A stretch of DNA of 33,708 nt from Rikenellaceae bacterium (GCA_015059785.1 SUZS01000029.1:1-33708); one strand, 5' to 3'; shown: positions 1 through 7,855, numbered from the stretch's first letter. The notes: generated by a model from the sequence alone, not told the origin. A program made the numbers and translations.

Positions 1-2
1 TG

Positions 3-152
3 TTTGATATAAGCAAAGCACAGCGTATCGGTGCGGTGGTAATGTCGCTAAATCGTTACCAACAGCTTTTGACCTCTTTATTGACCTCTGTCACTCAAAT
101 AGATACGATTTTCTTTATTATCCTTTACAAAGATAGGCAATATATATTATAA
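3..152 (+). CDS. Partial ORF, possible Phd/YefM-type antitoxin C-terminus
   Basis: The frame is open from the left edge to a TAA at 150-152, giving about 49 residues with the start outside the window. The segment AVVMSLNRYQQLL fits, without gaps, the 'AVLMSLEDYxxLL' core of Phd/YefM antitoxins, and the preceding ISKAQRI sits where that family has its 'ITKNGKP' strand. The tail after it (TSLLTSVTQIDTIFF) is not distinctive. No toxin gene follows on the plus strand, so if real it would be an orphan, a remnant, or a module whose toxin lies upstream. A promoter-like sequence on the opposite strand overlaps its last codons, which weakens the call. Confidence 0.33.
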   Translation, partial: FDISKAQRIGAVVMSLNRYQQLLTSLLTSVTQIDTIFFIILYKDRQYIL

Positions 153-159
153 AACCAAA
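128..159 (-). promoter_or_regulatory. Promoter-like -33/-7 pair firing leftwards
   Basis: On the minus strand TATCTTTG (128-135) matches the Bacteroidetes -7 element TAnnTTTG. A TTTG lies 20 bases upstream (156-159). It would drive a gene starting left of the window. It conflicts with the plus-strand partial ORF, so at most one of the two readings may be real. Confidence 0.3.
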
Positions 160-200
160 TTTGGTTTTTGCTATTAGCTACGCAGAATAGGGAATTTAGT

Positions 201-264
201 GAATTTAATGAAATTAAGGAAGTTAGTGAAAATTCTCCCTAACCTCCCTAATCTCATTAATTTC
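201..264. repeat. AT-rich imperfect inverted repeat, family C, copy 1
   Basis: A 28-base left arm (201-228), built of units such as GAAATTAAGGAAGTTA, pairs with 237-264 (CCCTAACCTCCCTAATCTC...) with about five mismatches. Related arms occur at 11860-11929, 26556-26621 and about 29817-29912. One strand is nearly free of C in the left arm, the other nearly free of G. It lies beyond the 3' end of the ROK kinase gene, which is on the minus strand. Confidence 0.7.
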
Positions 265-273
265 TTTACTATA

Positions 274-312
274 GCTAAGGCTAATGGCTAATAGCCAACG
301 GCCAATGGCTAA
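274..312. repeat. GGCTAATGGC/GGCCAATGGC short-repeat block, family E, copy 1
   Basis: This is a run of short, partly palindromic words (GGCTAATGGC, TAGCCAACGGCC, AATGGCTAA) ending one base before the ROK stop codon. The same words recur at 3866-3911 and 4137-4188. Read on the minus strand, it is the first sequence after the ROK gene and could form short TGGC/GCCA stems. Confidence 0.6.
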
Positions 313-313
313 A

Positions 314-1312
314 CTACATATTCTGCCAAACGAGAGCAGATGCGCCGAGGATAGCGGCGTTCTTGTTCTGAAGGCCTGATGGCAGCACCTTAACCTTATT
401 CTTGAATGCGAAGAGCATATTCTCCTCCATATACCACTTGATTGGGTCAAGAATCAGATTGCCAGCCTTTGCAAGACCTCCGAAGACGAAGATTGCCTCT
501 GGGGAGGTGATTGTAACCGCGTCAGCAAGGGCATAACCAAGGCGCATACCAGTAAGGCGGAAGGCCTCCTTAGCAATAGGGTCGCCCTTCAGAGCGTGCT
601 GGTAGAGAATTGCAGAATCAAGGTCGTTGAACGATATGTCGCGCAGAGGAGACTTGTCGTTCATTGTTGCCATAAGCTCAAAGGCTGTGCGCTTAATGCC
701 GATAGCCGATGCGTATGCCTCAAGGCAACCCTTTCTTCCGCAGCCGCACTCTCTGCCACCACGCTCAACGATAACATGCCCAAACTCGCCCGCAAAGCCG
801 TCGTGACCATAAATCATCTCGCCATTTGCAACAAAGCCAGAGCCTACGCCAGTGCCGAGGGTAACCATTATAAAGTCCTTCATGCCCTTTGCATTGCCGT
901 ATACCATCTCGCCGATAGTTGCCGCATTGGCATCGTTTGTAACATACACTGGCACACCTGGGAAGTTAGCCTTAATGTCGTCTGCGAAGTTGAAGATGCG
1001 CAGATTCTCGTCCTGATTTGCATCCTCGGCTGTAAACTTCCAGAGGTTTGCAGGGGTCTCGATAGTGCCCTTATAGAAGTTTGCGTTTGGTGCGCCCACG
1101 CCGATACCGATAAGCTCAAAATCAAAGTTTACGGCATTAATAAGCAGCTTCATAGCCTCGCAGAGGTCTGCCACATAGCGAGGGTAGTCCTGATAGTTTG
1201 GATATGCGCGTGTAGAGATTACAGACTCGCCAAAAAGGTCGCCCTTCTCGTCTACAAGTCCAAAGGCTGTGTTGATACCGCCGATATCAACGCCAAATGC
1301 TAATTTTTTCAT
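314..1312 (-). CDS. ROK-family sugar kinase (glucokinase-like)
   Basis: This cytoplasmic sugar kinase phosphorylates a hexose, probably glucose or a close relative, using ATP. It has 332 residues, normal for ROK kinases. Visible signatures are the N-terminal phosphate loop VDIGGINTAFGLVD (Asp9), the catalytic region VTNDANAA (Asp127), the second phosphate motif GTGVGSGF (153-160), the substrate/zinc histidine in GEFGHV (His179) and the ROK zinc cluster CGCGRKGCLE (Cys189, Cys191, Cys196). The full zinc cluster favours a kinase over a NagC-type repressor, and no helix-turn-helix precedes the domain. I chose the ATG at 1312; a GTG four codons upstream is possible. It stands alone, divergent from the prenyl synthase gene at 1488, with its own promoter at 1355-1386. 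The exact sugar cannot be read from sequence. Confidence 0.93.
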   Translation of the reverse strand: MKKLAFGVDIGGINTAFGLVDEKGDLFGESVISTRAYPNYQDYPRYVADLCEAMKLLINAVNFDFELIGIGVGAPNANFYKGTIETPANLWKFTAEDANQDENLRIFNFADDIKANFPGVPVYVTNDANAATIGEMVYGNAKGMKDFIMVTLGTGVGSGFVANGEMIYGHDGFAGEFGHVIVERGGRECGCGRKGCLEAYASAIGIKRTAFELMATMNDKSPLRDISFNDLDSAILYQHALKGDPIAKEAFRLTGMRLGYALADAVTITSPEAIFVFGGLAKAGNLILDPIKWYMEENMLFAFKNKVKVLPSGLQNKNAAILGASALVWQNM

Positions 1313-1354
1313 AGTTCTATTCACTTTAGTTTAGTTGTTCTATAATTCTTTGTT

Positions 1355-1386
1355 CAAAGTTAGATAAAAAAGAGTGAACTGCCAAA
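1355..1386 (-). promoter_or_regulatory. Bacteroidetes promoter for the ROK kinase gene
   Basis: On the minus strand TAACTTTG (1355-1362) is the -7 element and TTTG (1383-1386) is the -33 element, 20 bases apart. The ATG at 1312 would have a leader of roughly 35-40 bases. Confidence 0.65.
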
Positions 1387-1447
1387 TAAAATTGTTTTTA
1401 TGACTATGAATGGTGTGAAAAAGGGTGTGAATGTGAAGATAATTTAT

Positions 1448-1455
1448 TATCTTTG
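1448..1455 (+). promoter_or_regulatory. -7 promoter element for the prenyl synthase/U32 pair
   Basis: TATCTTTG fits TAnnTTTG exactly and lies 32 bases before the ATG at 1488. No good TTG sits about 20 bases upstream, so only the -7 element is supported. Confidence 0.5.
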
Positions 1456-1487
1456 CGTTGATAAATGTGTAAATATAGAACAAGACT

Positions 1488-2459
1488 ATGAAGACTCCGC
1501 AGCAGATTACCGAGATTTTTGAGCACCATTTAGCGATGATAAATATGCCAGACGAGCCACAGAGGCTCTATGCGCCAATTCGTTACTCGCTTGCCGAGGG
1601 TGGCAAGCGTATGCGCCCTGTGCTGGCAATGCTTGCATACAATATCTATGCTGACGATGTTCAGCGAGTGCTTCCTGCCGCTACGGCTATAGAGGTGTTT
1701 CATAACTTTACGCTTCTGCACGACGATATTATGGATAACGCGGCTGTGCGTCGTGGTCGTCCGTCGGTTTTTGCCCGCTGGGGTAGTAATGTGGCAATTC
1801 TCTCGGGTGATGTGATGATGATTGAGGCGTATCGCCACTTGCAGGGTGTAGAGAGCAAGTATTTGCCAGAGGTCTTTGAGTGCTTTAACTCTATGGCGGC
1901 TCGCGTGTGCGAGGGTCAGCAGTACGATATGGACTTTGAGACTCAGCCGAAGGTTGCTGTGGCGGAGTATATGAATATGATTGAGCTGAAGACGGCGGCT
2001 CTGCTTGCAGGCTCGGTGGTTATTGGCGCTACTCTTGCAGGTGCATCGGCAGAGGATATTCAGAGGCTCAATAAGTTTGCTACAGAGGTGGGCATAGCCT
2101 TCCAGCTGCAGGATGACCTTTTGGATAGCTATGGCGATGAGCAGCTTGGCAAGAAGATTGGTGGCGACATTCTTGAGGGTAAGAAGACCTATCTGATGAT
2201 TATCTCACTCTCGCACGCTACGGAGGCTCAGCGCGAGGTACTGCGCAGTACGCATCTTCGCACAGATTTAGATGATAATCAGAAGATTGCCGCTGTTAAG
2301 GAGGTCTATGATGCCATCGGTGCAAGAGCCATGACCGAGCAGCAGATATCTGTCCGCATCTCTCGCGCACTGGCAATCCTTGATACCCTTGATGTGCCAA
2401 AGGAGCGTACGGAGTATATGAAGAGCTATGTAGAGAGTCTTGTTGGTAGAAAGAAGTAG
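1488..2459 (+). CDS. Short-chain trans-prenyl diphosphate synthase (FPP/GGPP type)
   Basis: It condenses IPP with allylic diphosphates to make a short isoprenoid precursor for quinone tails and cell-wall lipid carriers. The first aspartate-rich motif is DDIMD (79-83) followed by RRGRPS, and the second is DDLLD (209-213); GGKRMRP (38-44) is the IPP-binding motif. The residue five places before the first motif is Phe74, a bulky side chain that in this family limits chain length. This contrasts with Ala84 in the second synthase at 23873. The product is therefore more likely C15-C20 than C30 or longer; that is inference. It has 323 residues, normal for the family. The U32 peptidase gene follows after a single base, so the two are co-transcribed. 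Confidence 0.9.
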   Translation: MKTPQQITEIFEHHLAMINMPDEPQRLYAPIRYSLAEGGKRMRPVLAMLAYNIYADDVQRVLPAATAIEVFHNFTLLHDDIMDNAAVRRGRPSVFARWGSNVAILSGDVMMIEAYRHLQGVESKYLPEVFECFNSMAARVCEGQQYDMDFETQPKVAVAEYMNMIELKTAALLAGSVVIGATLAGASAEDIQRLNKFATEVGIAFQLQDDLLDSYGDEQLGKKIGGDILEGKKTYLMIISLSHATEAQREVLRSTHLRTDLDDNQKIAAVKEVYDAIGARAMTEQQISVRISRALAILDTLDVPKERTEYMKSYVESLVGRKK

Positions 2460-2460
2460 T

Positions 2461-3702
2461 ATGAGAAGAGCAGATATAGAGATTATGGCGCCAGTAGGCT
2501 CGTATGAGAGCCTTCACGCGGCTATTGCAGCGGGTGCAAACTCGGTATATTTCGGTATCGGGCAGCTCAATATGCGCTCGGCATCGGCGGCCAATTTTAC
2601 GGCTGACGATATGGCTGAGATTAACCGTATTGCCCACGAACATGGGGTTAAGACCTACCTTACGGTAAATACGATTGTCTACGATACTGAGCTACGGCAG
2701 ATGCACGATGTGGTTGATAGGGCAAAGGCTGAGGGGGTAGATGCTATTATCGCCTCGGATATGTCGGTAATTCTCTATGCCTATCAGGTGGGCGTGGAGG
2801 TGCATATATCTACGCAGTGCAACATCTCAAATAGCGAGGCGGCAAAGTTCTATTCGCAGTGGGCGGATGTTGTTGTGCTTGCTCGCGAACTATCGCTTGA
2901 GCAGATTGCGATGGTAAAGCGCGCCATTGTAGAGCAGGATATTCGCGGTCCAAAGGGGGAGCTGCTGAAGATAGAGATGTTCAGCCACGGCGCACTCTGT
3001 ATGTCTATTTCGGGCAAGTGCTATCTGTCGGAGCACGAGACCGCCTGCTCGGCAAATCGCGGTGCTTGTCGCCAGATATGCCGTCGTAAGTATACACTTA
3101 CAGATACCGATACGGGTCAGCAGCTTGATATGGACGGCAGGTATATCCTCTCGCCAAAGGATTTGTGTACGGTAGACTTCCTTGATAAGTTTATAGATGC
3201 GGGCGTTAGTGTGCTGAAGATTGAGGGTCGCGCTCGCGGTGCAGAGTATGTTAAGCGCGTTGTGGAGTGCTACGACCAGGCTCTGCGCGCTATTGAGGCG
3301 GGCGAGTATAGCCGAGAGTTTGCCGAGGGACTTAAAGAGCGACTGGCTACGGTCTTTAATCGCGGCTTCTGGGGTGGTTACTACGCAGGCAAGACGGTTG
3401 TGGAGCATAGCACAAACTATGGTAGCTCAGCAACGCGCCGAAAGGTCTATGTGGGTAAGGTTACAAACTACTTCAAGCGATTAGGTGTTGCCGAGGTGCT
3501 TATTGAGGCGGCACAGCTATCTGTTGGCGAGCCGATACTCTGGATGGGCGAGACTACGGGATGTATAGAGCAGACTGTGGGCGAAATTCGCCTTGATCTA
3601 CAGAGAGTGGATAGCGTTAAGCAGGGGGATGTTTGCTCAATTAAGGTTGAGGGCGGGGATATCCGCCGAGGAGATAAGCTATACAAGGAAGAGATAAGAT
3701 AG
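2461..3702 (+). CDS. Peptidase U32 family protein (TrhP/YegQ-like)
   Basis: A 413-residue member of the U32 family. Its relatives are annotated as collagenase-like peptidases, but several (YegQ/TrhP, RlhA) act in hydroxylation of tRNA or rRNA uridine or cytidine. The U32 signature is intact at residues 172-190 (EMFSHGALCMSISGKCYLS). A cysteine set at 180, 187, 196, 203 and 207 could hold an iron-sulfur cluster, as proposed for the RNA-modifying members. An N-terminal barrel-like part (IMAPVGSYESLHAAIAAGA) and a C-terminal beta domain (about 330-413) complete the usual length. I start it at ATG 2461, one base after the synthase stop; an in-frame upstream start would overlap that gene by 20 bases. 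RNA modification rather than proteolysis is inferred from family knowledge. Confidence 0.85.
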   Translation: MRRADIEIMAPVGSYESLHAAIAAGANSVYFGIGQLNMRSASAANFTADDMAEINRIAHEHGVKTYLTVNTIVYDTELRQMHDVVDRAKAEGVDAIIASDMSVILYAYQVGVEVHISTQCNISNSEAAKFYSQWADVVVLARELSLEQIAMVKRAIVEQDIRGPKGELLKIEMFSHGALCMSISGKCYLSEHETACSANRGACRQICRRKYTLTDTDTGQQLDMDGRYILSPKDLCTVDFLDKFIDAGVSVLKIEGRARGAEYVKRVVECYDQALRAIEAGEYSREFAEGLKERLATVFNRGFWGGYYAGKTVVEHSTNYGSSATRRKVYVGKVTNYFKRLGVAEVLIEAAQLSVGEPILWMGETTGCIEQTVGEIRLDLQRVDSVKQGDVCSIKVEGGDIRRGDKLYKEEIR

Positions 3703-3845
3703 CAAGTTGTGAAAATGGCTATAGTAAGTTGTGAAAATGGCTAATTTCTGCGTTACGCTTGCCCTCAAATGCTCACATACGCTTTAGTATGCTGCGCTTT
3801 ATCGGGCTTCGCAAGCCTTGAAATTCATCCATTTTGACAACTTGC
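3702..3845. repeat. Nested inverted-repeat element, family A, at the 3' end of the U32 gene
   Basis: The outer arm GCAAGTTGTGAAAATGG (3702-3718) pairs with CCATTTTGACAACTTGC (3829-3845) with one mismatch, a G opposite G in the GTGA/TGAC step. That same mismatch recurs in the other copies. Part of the left arm is duplicated directly at 3726-3742. The core CATACgctttaGTATG (3776-3791) is nested inside, with GCTTGC/GCAAGC as a middle stem. The left arm starts on the last base of the U32 stop codon. Relatives lie at 11153, 26172 and 29602. Confidence 0.75.
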
Positions 3846-3865
3846 AGGATATACATAAAATGTAC

Positions 3866-3911
3866 TAACCGCTAATGGCTAACGGCCAACAGCTAAAAAA
3901 ACTATACAACT
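3866..3911 (+). repeat. Family E repeat forming the 5' leader of the small membrane protein gene
   Basis: The words CTAATGGC, TAACGGCCAACAGC and CTAAAAA are followed by CTATACAACT and the ATG at 3912. The same leader, with a small insertion and one base change, precedes the ATG at 4189. No TAnnTTTG promoter is visible just upstream. Confidence 0.6.
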
Positions 3912-4100
3912 ATGGAATTTTGGATAATGTTAGCTTTTACAGTGCTTTTTGTAATGTTAATTTACAAAACCATTAAAGCAATTATTCAAGGTAGACACAA
4001 TGTTCCTACTTGGCGAGGAATAATTATTAGCGCAATGTTGGGAGTTCTTCCGCTATATTTGTTCCTATGTTGGATTGGCAAGATGGGTGATACCAGATGA
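3912..4100 (+). CDS. Small two-TM membrane protein, function unknown
   Basis: A 62-residue protein with two hydrophobic segments (about residues 3-25 and 35-55) separated by a short basic loop (YKTIKAIIQGRHNVPTWRG). It ends GKMGDTR. I do not recognise the family. Its codons are noticeably more AT-rich than those of neighbouring genes, which may mean recent acquisition or weak expression. Its 5' leader is nearly identical to that of the MORN gene downstream, so the two may be controlled alike. Confidence 0.6.
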   Translation: MEFWIMLAFTVLFVMLIYKTIKAIIQGRHNVPTWRGIIISAMLGVLPLYLFLCWIGKMGDTR

Positions 4101-4136
4101 ATTGCTTAGGTTAGTATATTGAATTCGAGAAATGAT

Positions 4137-4188
4137 TAACCGCTAATGGCCAATGGCTAACGGCCAACAGCTAAAAACCTATACAACT
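4137..4188 (+). repeat. Family E repeat forming the 5' leader of the first MORN gene
   Basis: GCTAATGGCCAATGGC, TAACGGCCAACAGC, CTAAAAA and CTATACAACT run directly into the ATG at 4189. An in-frame ATG lies inside the repeat at 4153, but the twelve residues it would add are encoded by the repeat itself. The 3912 gene uses the ATG after CTATACAACT, so 4189 is the better start. Confidence 0.6.
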
Positions 4189-5085
4189 ATGACACCACAA
4201 GAGAGAGTTGCAGTAATATTTGCAGAGACAGACTTCTGTCCAGAGAACTACAAGGGCGAGACAGATGAAAATGGTCTGCCGCACGGCAAGGGCACGATGA
4301 AGTATGAGAAGAGGGTAACTTTTGCTTGGTTCTGGTCAATGGATGATAGTATCGCTCCAAAGCGCTATGAGGGTCAGTGGGAGCACGGCGTAAGGTGCGG
4401 AGAGGGAAAGATGACCTTCTATGCAGATAATAGCCAGCACTACTCCTATACTGGAGAGTGGGTAGCTGGTCTGCCAGAGGGTTGTGGTACTATCCGCATA
4501 ATTGATGGACATGGCAAAGAGAGTATAACGCCAATAAACCTCGTTGCTGGTATGCGTGAGGGGCGTAATACGGTTGTGGAGTTTGGTAAAACTATTGATT
4601 GCCAGTGGGTTGCTGGATATAAAGAGGGCGAGGGAGTCTGTACAATGCCTAATGGTCAGCAGTTTAGAGGTGTATGGCACAACGATAATTTAGACCTTGA
4701 TAGCTGTGACTTTATGGAGCCAACAGAATCTCCGAGACTTATCGTTACACTCTCTCTCCAAGGTTTTGACTATAGCCGTCGTGTAGTTGCACTTGTTGTG
4801 GGTAGCTGTGGAGAGCATACTATAGGGGACTCGTTGCCTATTCTTTGTGATAAAGGCTTCAAGGAGCAGGAGAGACTTATTGAGATTCTCGGTGTTGAGA
4901 ATGGTGTGGTTGAGTATATCGTTGATGGAATATACTCGGAGAATAGAGCTATGCAGGTGGGCAGGGTTGCACCGGGTGAGAAGGTCAAGCACGCTTGTCG
5001 TAAAAAGGCTACAGCCACAATTTATGACGACGACCATGACTATGAGATTGTCAATGAGTTGACTATTAAGAATATTGAGAAATAG
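4189..5085 (+). CDS. MORN-repeat protein with a C-terminal domain shared with its neighbour
   Basis: A 298-residue protein with no signal peptide. Residues 20-165 hold MORN-type repeats: YKGETDENGLPHGKGTMKY, YEGQWEHGVRCGEGKMTFY, YTGEWVAGLPEGCGTI and a degenerate CQWVAGYKEGEGVCTM. MORN repeats form extended beta sheets that bind lipids or proteins. From about residue 183 a separate domain starts (LIVTLSLQGFDYSRR) and ends in an acidic, His-containing motif, TIYDDDHDYEIV (277-288). The next gene has the same domain and the same motif, so the two are tandem paralogues. The start at 4189 is preferred because the 12 residues upstream are coded by an intergenic repeat. The cellular role is not known to me. 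Confidence 0.85.
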   Translation: MTPQERVAVIFAETDFCPENYKGETDENGLPHGKGTMKYEKRVTFAWFWSMDDSIAPKRYEGQWEHGVRCGEGKMTFYADNSQHYSYTGEWVAGLPEGCGTIRIIDGHGKESITPINLVAGMREGRNTVVEFGKTIDCQWVAGYKEGEGVCTMPNGQQFRGVWHNDNLDLDSCDFMEPTESPRLIVTLSLQGFDYSRRVVALVVGSCGEHTIGDSLPILCDKGFKEQERLIEILGVENGVVEYIVDGIYSENRAMQVGRVAPGEKVKHACRKKATATIYDDDHDYEIVNELTIKNIEK

Positions 5086-5099
5086 ATGGAGTTAAGGCT

Positions 5100-6446
5100 A
5101 TGGTTACGGATGAAATTCTGAAGTTGCGTCAGCAGGCGATAGAGCTTTACCGAATTAGGCGCGAGGAGGAGGCGTTAGAGCTCTTTGAGAGGGCGGCAGA
5201 GAGTGGCGATTATCTCTCTAATATTCATATTGCGCGTTATTGGCTATCGCAGCGCAACAGCGATGAGGCTCAAGAGTATCTAAATCGTGTGATTGCTGCC
5301 TATAACTCAGCTTCGCAGCCTGTAGAGGATGCTCTGCTTGTAGAGGCGGCAGCCGAGGCGTACTATCTCTCAGGAGATATAAATAGCGGTAACTACGCAC
5401 CGATTTTAGCTAAGCTAGATTGGGAAAATGCTATTCGCTTGGGCTGTGTAAAGGCATACTATAGGCTTGGATATCTGCACTATAATAAAGGAATCGAATA
5501 CTTGGATAAGGCTTTGGAGTGTTGGAAAAAGGGTGCTGAGGCTGGCGATGAGAGGTGTATTGAGCCATATAACGAGCATCTGAATGAGGATACCGAGGAG
5601 CCAATCTACGAAGGAGAGAGAGATGAGAATGGTTTGCCTCACGGACAGGGCGTGATGTACTATCCGAAAGAGCGTTTGCAGCTGTGGAGTGGCTTTATGG
5701 TTGCTCCGAAGTGTTACGAAGGAGAGTGGTGTCACGGCGTAAAGAGTGGCAAGGGTCAGATGCTCTACTTTACAGAGTACAAGAGCCGTCGTATCAGCTA
5801 TAGAGGCGATTGGAAAGAGGATATGCCCGAGGGTACGGGTAGAGTATGCGAGTACTACAGATCGGTGTCCAAGCGAGAGTTTATAGAGCAAAACAGCTAT
5901 GAAGGTGGCTGGGTAGCGGGCTTTAGAGAGGGCTTTGGTGTTGAGAATTTGAGGGATGGTAGCAGCTATATGGGCTACTGGGCAGAGGATAAGAGGCAGG
6001 GCAAAGGCTTTATGTCTACACCAGAGGGTAAATCTTTTCACGGAGTGTGGAATGATGGCTATCTTGATAGGAGCAGTTGCTATCTGGAGAATACCCCTTC
6101 GCTAAATATCACTCTGAACCACGCTGGCTTTGATTACAATCGCACGGCTTTCTATCTGCTGCCGTGCAAGGTGGGAAGTTATCAGCTTACTGATGGCGTG
6201 AATTTGATGTCAGATAGTGGATTTAACGATAGCGAGCCGCTGATTGAGATTCTCGTTGTTGAGGATGGTGTGGTACGCTACCGCGTGGATGGTAAATACA
6301 GTAACGACAAGGCTCCGATAGAGGGAACTATTACTAAGGGTCAGAGTGTTGTACATCGCTCCGCAGAGGATGCCGTAGATACAATCTACGACGACGACCA
6401 CCACTACGAGATAGTTTGTGAAATAGAGATTAAGTATAATAATTAA
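5100..6446 (+). CDS. TPR/Sel1-like plus MORN-repeat protein, paralogue of the preceding gene
   Basis: A 448-residue protein. Residues 1-160 are helical and look like TPR/Sel1 repeats (ALELFERAAESGDYLSNIHIARYW; ALECWKKGAEAGDERC), a protein-binding scaffold. Residues 168-330 carry MORN repeats (YEGERDENGLPHGQGVMYY, YEGEWCHGVKSGKGQMLY, YRGDWKEDMPEGTGRV, YEGGWVAGFREGFGV, YMGYWAEDKRQGKGFM). The C-terminal 110 residues match the domain of the upstream gene, including GFDYNR and TIYDDDHHYEIV. It starts 14 bases after the previous stop, so the genes share a transcript. No signal peptide is seen, so it is probably cytoplasmic. The function is unknown; the architecture suggests an adaptor. Confidence 0.85.
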   Translation: MVTDEILKLRQQAIELYRIRREEEALELFERAAESGDYLSNIHIARYWLSQRNSDEAQEYLNRVIAAYNSASQPVEDALLVEAAAEAYYLSGDINSGNYAPILAKLDWENAIRLGCVKAYYRLGYLHYNKGIEYLDKALECWKKGAEAGDERCIEPYNEHLNEDTEEPIYEGERDENGLPHGQGVMYYPKERLQLWSGFMVAPKCYEGEWCHGVKSGKGQMLYFTEYKSRRISYRGDWKEDMPEGTGRVCEYYRSVSKREFIEQNSYEGGWVAGFREGFGVENLRDGSSYMGYWAEDKRQGKGFMSTPEGKSFHGVWNDGYLDRSSCYLENTPSLNITLNHAGFDYNRTAFYLLPCKVGSYQLTDGVNLMSDSGFNDSEPLIEILVVEDGVVRYRVDGKYSNDKAPIEGTITKGQSVVHRSAEDAVDTIYDDDHHYEIVCEIEIKYNN

Positions 6447-6457
6447 AGAGATAAAAT

Positions 6458-7855
6458 ATGTTTAGTGCAGCAACTTATGCAGCTCGTAGAGCAGAGCTTT
6501 GCCGTCGTATTGGCAAGGGAGTGATACTTATTCCAGGAAACTGGGAGGCTCCATATAACTATCCAAATAACGCATACCACTTCCGTCAGGATGGAACATT
6601 TATCTACTACTTTGGTCTTACGCTGCCTCAGTTTGTGGGTATAATTGACTGCCAGACGGGCGAGGCGACTATTTTTGGCGACGATGTTACGGTAGATGAC
6701 ATCATCTGGATGGGTCCACAGCCTACAGTGGCTGACTTGAGCGCACAGGTGGGCGTTGCGAACTCTCTCCCACTCTCTGCCCTTGCGCAATATGTTGAGA
6801 AGATTGTCAAGAGCGGCACGGAGATTCACTATCTGCCTCCATATCGCGGACAGACAACACTTCTGCTCTGCTCACTGCTTGGCAAGACACCAGAACAGGT
6901 ATATCGCGGACAGTCTGTTGAGCTTATGTTTGCCGTTGCGGGTATGCGCGAGGTGAAGAGTGCAGAGGAGATTGAGGCGATGGAGCGCGCCTTTAATATC
7001 GGCTACGCTATGCACACTACGGCTATGAAGATGTGCCGTGCGGGCGTTGTTGAGCGTGAGATTGCGGGTGCTATTGAGGGCGTGGCACTGAGCTATGGCG
7101 GTGGCATATCCTTTACATCTATCGTCTCACAGCACGGCGAGACACTGCACAACCACAACTATGATGGCGTGCTTGAGAATGGCCGACTGTTGCTTGTAGA
7201 TGCTGGTGGCGAGAGCGTGGAGAACTACTGCTCTGACCACACAAGAACATATCCAGTGAGCGGTAAGTTTACCGACCGCCAGCGTGATATATACAATATT
7301 GTCCTTGCGGCTCATCAGCAGTCGCCTGCCAATATGAAGGCTGGGGCTATGTATATGGAGGATGTACACCGCAAGGCGCTTTTAATCCTTGCTGAGGGAC
7401 TTCGTGGCGTAGGCCTTATAAGTGGCAGTGCCGAGGATGCAGTGGCTGCGGGTGCTATGTACCTCTTTATGCCTCACGGACTGTCTCACGGTATGGGTAT
7501 TGATGTTCACGACTGCGAGGCTATTGGCGAGCGTAGCTACGACTTTAGTGCTATTGCTGAGCGCGCAGCTCAGGAGGCTACCTGCGTACACCGCGCAACT
7601 TGGAGATTAAGAGCGGGTACTGTTATGAGTAACGAGCCAGGCATATACTTTATCCCTGCGCTGATAGATAAGTCACGCAGTGAGGGATTATATCGCGGTA
7701 TTGTAAACTACGACAAACTGGACTCATATCGTGACTTTGGCGGCATCCGCATTGAGGATGATGTTATCGTAACGGAGAGAGGCGGAGTAGTTATCGGTGG
7801 CGATAAGAAGATTCCGGTAACTGTTGAGGAGCTTGAGGCTGTAGTGGGAAAGTAG
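6458..7855 (+). CDS. Xaa-Pro aminopeptidase (M24B family)
   Basis: This cytoplasmic metallopeptidase removes the N-terminal residue from peptides with proline in second position. It has 465 residues, with an N-terminal creatinase-like domain (1-170) and a C-terminal pita-bread catalytic domain. All five expected metal ligands are visible: Asp248 (LLVDAGGE), Asp260 (SDHTRTYP), His344 (HGLSHGMGIDVHD), Glu393 (SNEPGIYF) and Glu433 (GIRIEDDVIVTE). It lies 11 bases after the MORN gene and one base before mqnB, so it sits in a continuous plus-strand operon. That operon mixes peptide turnover with menaquinone synthesis, with no obvious functional link. Confidence 0.92.
   Translation: MFSAATYAARRAELCRRIGKGVILIPGNWEAPYNYPNNAYHFRQDGTFIYYFGLTLPQFVGIIDCQTGEATIFGDDVTVDDIIWMGPQPTVADLSAQVGVANSLPLSALAQYVEKIVKSGTEIHYLPPYRGQTTLLLCSLLGKTPEQVYRGQSVELMFAVAGMREVKSAEEIEAMERAFNIGYAMHTTAMKMCRAGVVEREIAGAIEGVALSYGGGISFTSIVSQHGETLHNHNYDGVLENGRLLLVDAGGESVENYCSDHTRTYPVSGKFTDRQRDIYNIVLAAHQQSPANMKAGAMYMEDVHRKALLILAEGLRGVGLISGSAEDAVAAGAMYLFMPHGLSHGMGIDVHDCEAIGERSYDFSAIAERAAQEATCVHRATWRLRAGTVMSNEPGIYFIPALIDKSRSEGLYRGIVNYDKLDSYRDFGGIRIEDDVIVTERGGVVIGGDKKIPVTVEELEAVVGK

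Noticed and set aside
596..1303. A 235-codon plus-strand frame opposite the ROK kinase gene
   Set aside because: It is antisense to a gene with all family motifs, rich in Cys/His/Ala, with no recognisable domain or promoter.
4153..4188. Upstream in-frame ATG for the first MORN gene
   Set aside because: The twelve codons lie in an intergenic repeat that is also the untranslated leader of the gene at 3912, so 4189 is the likely start.
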